DNA from: Microcaldota archaeon
GTDB taxonomy: Archaea; Micrarchaeota; Micrarchaeia; Micrarchaeales; Micrarchaeaceae
NCBI GenBank assembly: GCA_027344745.1
Contig: DAHWIS010000061.1
Location: 1 to 6,915 of the forward strand
Length of the DNA: 6,915 nt
Direction of reading: 5' to 3'
Made by a program: the position numbers and the translations under genes
Notes under the pieces: generated by a model
Told to the model about the DNA's origin: nothing
Seen by the model: the letters and a program-made list of their open reading frames with translations, nothing else
Databases searched by the model: none
In this document: positions 4,755 through 6,915 of the stretch, one piece after another
Position numbering within the stretch: the first letter of the stretch is position 1
Layout: every line of letters starts with the position of its first letter

Positions 4755-6509
4755 ATGGAAGGTAAAATATTCAGAGTTTCTGGTCCGGTGGTGATAGCGG
4801 AAGGCCTTGACAATCCAAAGATGTACGATGTTGTGAAGGTCGGCAATTCCGGCTTGATAGGCGAAATAATAAAGCTCGATAAGGCCCAGGCAATAATACA
4901 GGTTTATGAGGATACAAGCGGCATAAAACCTGGAGAGCCCGTGGAAAACACACACAGGCAGTTATCCGTGATGCTCGGCCCCGGGCTGATAGGCTCGATA
5001 TACGACGGGATACAGCGCCCCCTTGACAAGATAATGTCTAAGAGCGGAGATTTCATAGCCCGAGGTGTGGAGGTCGAAGCGCTCGACACAAGCAAGAAAT
5101 GGCATTTCACTCCCTTGATGAAAGACGGAGATGATGTAACATCGGGTTCAATCATAGGGGAGGTCGAAGAAACGGAAATAATAAAGCACAAGGTTATGGT
5201 GCCTTATGGTGTAGCCGGCGTCATAAAAGGCCTGAAAGAAGGGGACTATACCATAAAAGAAAAAATAGCATCGGTTGCCGACGGCCAAAAGAAAAACATT
5301 GATGTTACCCTGCTCCAATACTGGCCCGTAAGGATGCCGCGTCCGGTTGTGGACAAGCTACCACCCGATATACCTCTAATAACAGGGCAGAGGGTTATTG
5401 ATACATTGTTTCCGGTTGCAAAAGGGGGCACCGCAGCGGTTCCCGGACCGTTTGGGTCGGGCAAGACCGTAATCCAGCACCAGCTCTCGAAATGGAGCGA
5501 TAGCGACATAGTCATATATGTTGGGTGCGGCGAGCGCGGCAACGAAATGACCGAAATACTTTCTACATTCCCAGAACTCAACGACCCAAAATCTGGTAAG
5601 CCTTTGATGCAGAGGACCATACTGATTGCCAATACATCGAACATGCCGGTTGCGGCAAGAGAAGCAAGCATATATACGGGCATAACATTGGCGGAATATT
5701 ACAGGGACATGGGGTACAATGTCGCACTCATGGCCGACAGCACATCAAGATGGGCAGAAGCGCTAAGGGAAATATCGGGCAGGCTGGAGGAAATGCCCGG
5801 AGAGGAGGGATATCCCGCATATCTGGGAAGAAAAATTGCGGAGTTCTATGAACGCGCGGGCAGGGTCAACGTCATGAGCGGAGGAACGGGGTCAATAACC
5901 GCGATAGGTGCGGTGTCTCCTCCAGGGGGGGACATATCCGAACCCGTATCGCAAAATACGCTGAGGGTTACAAGGGTATTCTGGGCACTCGATGCCTCGC
6001 TGGCGAACAGCAGGCACTTTCCTTCGATAAATTGGCTAAACAGCTATTCTTTGTACATAGACGACCTGAAGTCGTGGTATCTGAAGAACGTATCGGAGGA
6101 ATGGGCAGAACTTTACCAGAAAGCAATGAGCACGCTGCAGAAAGAAGCAGAAATAAACGAAATAGTGCAGCTCGTTGGATACGATGCGCTGCCCGAGGCA
6201 GACAAGTTGATACTCGATATAGCAAAAAGCATAAGGGAAGATTTTCTGCAGCAAAGCGCTTTCGACGAAGTTGATGCATACACCTCAATACGCAAACAGT
6301 ATGTAATGCTAAAGTCGATCCTTGCATTGGGCGATGAGGAAGAGATAGCACTCAGCAAGGGAGTGACGATGGAGCAGACCGCAGATCTGGACGTAAGGCA
6401 GAAAATAGCGAAGATGAAATTCGTGAAGGAGGAATCTGTAGAGCAGTATTACGAAGACATAATGTCATCTATATCAAAAATAAGATCCATTGAGCCGGAG
6501 AAGAAATGA
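4755..6509 (+). CDS. atpA: A-type ATP synthase catalytic subunit A
   Basis: A 584-residue catalytic subunit that makes or hydrolyses ATP. Residues 1-70 are the N-terminal beta-barrel (MEGKIFRVSGPVV onward). About 110-190 is the extra domain that separates A from F-type beta subunits. The P-loop GPFGSGKT is at 231-238 with Lys237. GCGERGNE at 257-264 holds the catalytic glutamate Glu260 and Arg261. Walker B strand VALMAD ends at Asp328, followed by SRWAEALREISGRL at 331-344. PGEEGYPAYL at 348-357 and SPPGGDISEPVSQNT at 388-402 are family signatures. The C-terminal helical bundle runs from about 440. All catalytic residues appear intact, and the P-loop is not interrupted by an intein as it is in some Thermococcales. 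An alternative ATG at 4740 would add five residues and overlap atpF by 11 bases; 4755 is preferred for its ribosome site and N-terminus. atpB starts 11 bases after the stop. Confidence 0.96.
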   Translation: MEGKIFRVSGPVVIAEGLDNPKMYDVVKVGNSGLIGEIIKLDKAQAIIQVYEDTSGIKPGEPVENTHRQLSVMLGPGLIGSIYDGIQRPLDKIMSKSGDFIARGVEVEALDTSKKWHFTPLMKDGDDVTSGSIIGEVEETEIIKHKVMVPYGVAGVIKGLKEGDYTIKEKIASVADGQKKNIDVTLLQYWPVRMPRPVVDKLPPDIPLITGQRVIDTLFPVAKGGTAAVPGPFGSGKTVIQHQLSKWSDSDIVIYVGCGERGNEMTEILSTFPELNDPKSGKPLMQRTILIANTSNMPVAAREASIYTGITLAEYYRDMGYNVALMADSTSRWAEALREISGRLEEMPGEEGYPAYLGRKIAEFYERAGRVNVMSGGTGSITAIGAVSPPGGDISEPVSQNTLRVTRVFWALDASLANSRHFPSINWLNSYSLYIDDLKSWYLKNVSEEWAELYQKAMSTLQKEAEINEIVQLVGYDALPEADKLILDIAKSIREDFLQQSAFDEVDAYTSIRKQYVMLKSILALGDEEEIALSKGVTMEQTADLDVRQKIAKMKFVKEESVEQYYEDIMSSISKIRSIEPEKK

Positions 6510-6520
6510 ATGGTGTTTGA

Positions 6521-6915
6521 ATGAACGACGTATATTACAAAACGATAAACAAAGTCACTAACGTGCTCCTATTCGTGGAAGGCGTAAAGGACGCCGGATA
6601 CAACGAATTGGTGGAGGTGAAACTGGAAGACGGCAGATCCGTTACAGGGCAGGTTTTGGATAGCAGGGACGGTTTGGCAATAGTCCAGTCGTTCGGCGAG
6701 ACAAGAGGTATGAATCTGGGCAATACAAAGGTAAAACTTCTGGGCAATACTGCGCACATAAACGTAAGCACAGACATGCTCGGGAGGGTATTCGATGGGA
6801 TGGGCCGTCCAAGGGACAGGAGCCCCCCAATATACGGCAACGAATCCCTAGATATAAACGGCAGTTCAATAAATCCATACGCCAGGGAAGAACCATCGGA
6901 ATTCATACAGACCGG
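6521..6915 (+). CDS. atpB: A-type ATP synthase subunit B, N-terminal part (3' truncated by window edge)
   Basis: The first 131 codons plus two bases are present, with no stop before the right edge. B is the non-catalytic nucleotide-binding subunit that alternates with A in the hexamer. Residues 1 to about 80 form the beta-barrel; the family segment GQVLDSRDGLAIVQSFGETRG (43-63) is clear, with VxVFExTxG becoming VQSFGETRG here. STDMLGRVFDGMGRPRD at 83-99 and DINGSSINPYARE at 111-123 are strong B-subunit signatures, as is EFIQT at 127-131. The nucleotide-binding region is outside the window. GGTG at 6512-6515 lies five bases before the ATG and is the ribosome site. All seven isoleucines use ATA and seven of eight arginines use AGG or AGA, as in the neighbouring genes. 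Confidence 0.95.
   Translation, partial: MNDVYYKTINKVTNVLLFVEGVKDAGYNELVEVKLEDGRSVTGQVLDSRDGLAIVQSFGETRGMNLGNTKVKLLGNTAHINVSTDMLGRVFDGMGRPRDRSPPIYGNESLDINGSSINPYAREEPSEFIQT

Noticed and set aside
5445..5468. Possible intein at the AtpA P-loop
   Set aside because: Some archaeal AtpA/VMA1 genes carry inteins here, but the P-loop and flanks are continuous and the protein has normal length.
5246..5683. 145-codon open frame on the - strand within atpA
   Set aside because: It overlaps the P-loop region of a clearly conserved catalytic subunit, so it is a shadow frame.
6032..6274. 80-codon + strand frame within atpA
   Set aside because: It is Arg-rich, has no family resemblance and lies inside the conserved C-terminal bundle of AtpA in another frame.

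Overview
This window is archaeal chromosomal DNA carrying most of an A-type (A1Ao) ATP synthase operon, in the order K-E-C-F-A-B. Two upstream genes precede it: the 3' part of a Hef/FANCM-family helicase and a CPA-type cation/proton antiporter. All seven genes and the partial eighth lie on the + strand, with almost no unused sequence. The archaeal assignment rests on the A-type subunit set, the Hef-type helicase, TATA-type promoter sequence and GGTG/GTGA-type ribosome binding sites. Heavy use of ATA for isoleucine (7 of 7 Ile codons in the visible atpB, 8 of 12 in atpF) and AGG/AGA for arginine, the compact genome and the lack of atpI/atpH ahead of atpK would fit a small-genome DPANN lineage such as the Micrarchaeota (ARMAN-like). 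That placement is an inference from composition and gene order.

Layout. Positions 2-1180 hold the C-terminal 392 residues of the helicase, which ends after the helicase core with no XPF-type nuclease. Nine bases later comes a 428-residue membrane antiporter (1190-2476). The only real intergenic region (2477-2549) holds a TATA-like element, a 32-bp imperfect dyad over the predicted transcription start, and the leader of the ATP synthase operon. Then follow atpK (2550-2774, the ion-carrying c subunit), atpE (2795-3364, peripheral stalk), atpC (3367-4422, central stalk/rotor adaptor), atpF (4427-4750, central stalk), atpA (4755-6509, catalytic subunit) and atpB (6521 to the right edge, non-catalytic nucleotide-binding subunit, partial).

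How they work together. The A and B subunits form the nucleotide-binding hexamer, F and C link it to the c-ring made of K, and E forms the peripheral stalk. The subunit normally called I (a), which supplies the ion half-channels, and subunits H, D and G are not in the window. The antiporter next door may share the ion-homeostasis theme but has its own upstream context. Within the operon, three successive junctions (E/C, C/F, F/A) place the upstream TGA stop codon inside the Shine-Dalgarno sequence of the next gene. This suggests translational coupling and also decides the start codons of atpC and atpA.

No mobile elements, CRISPR arrays, RNA genes or inteins were seen. The operon itself is a known system. 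The items most worth a second look are the dyad at the atpK promoter, the missing atpI, the nuclease-less Hef, and the mixed ion-ligand signature of the c subunit.
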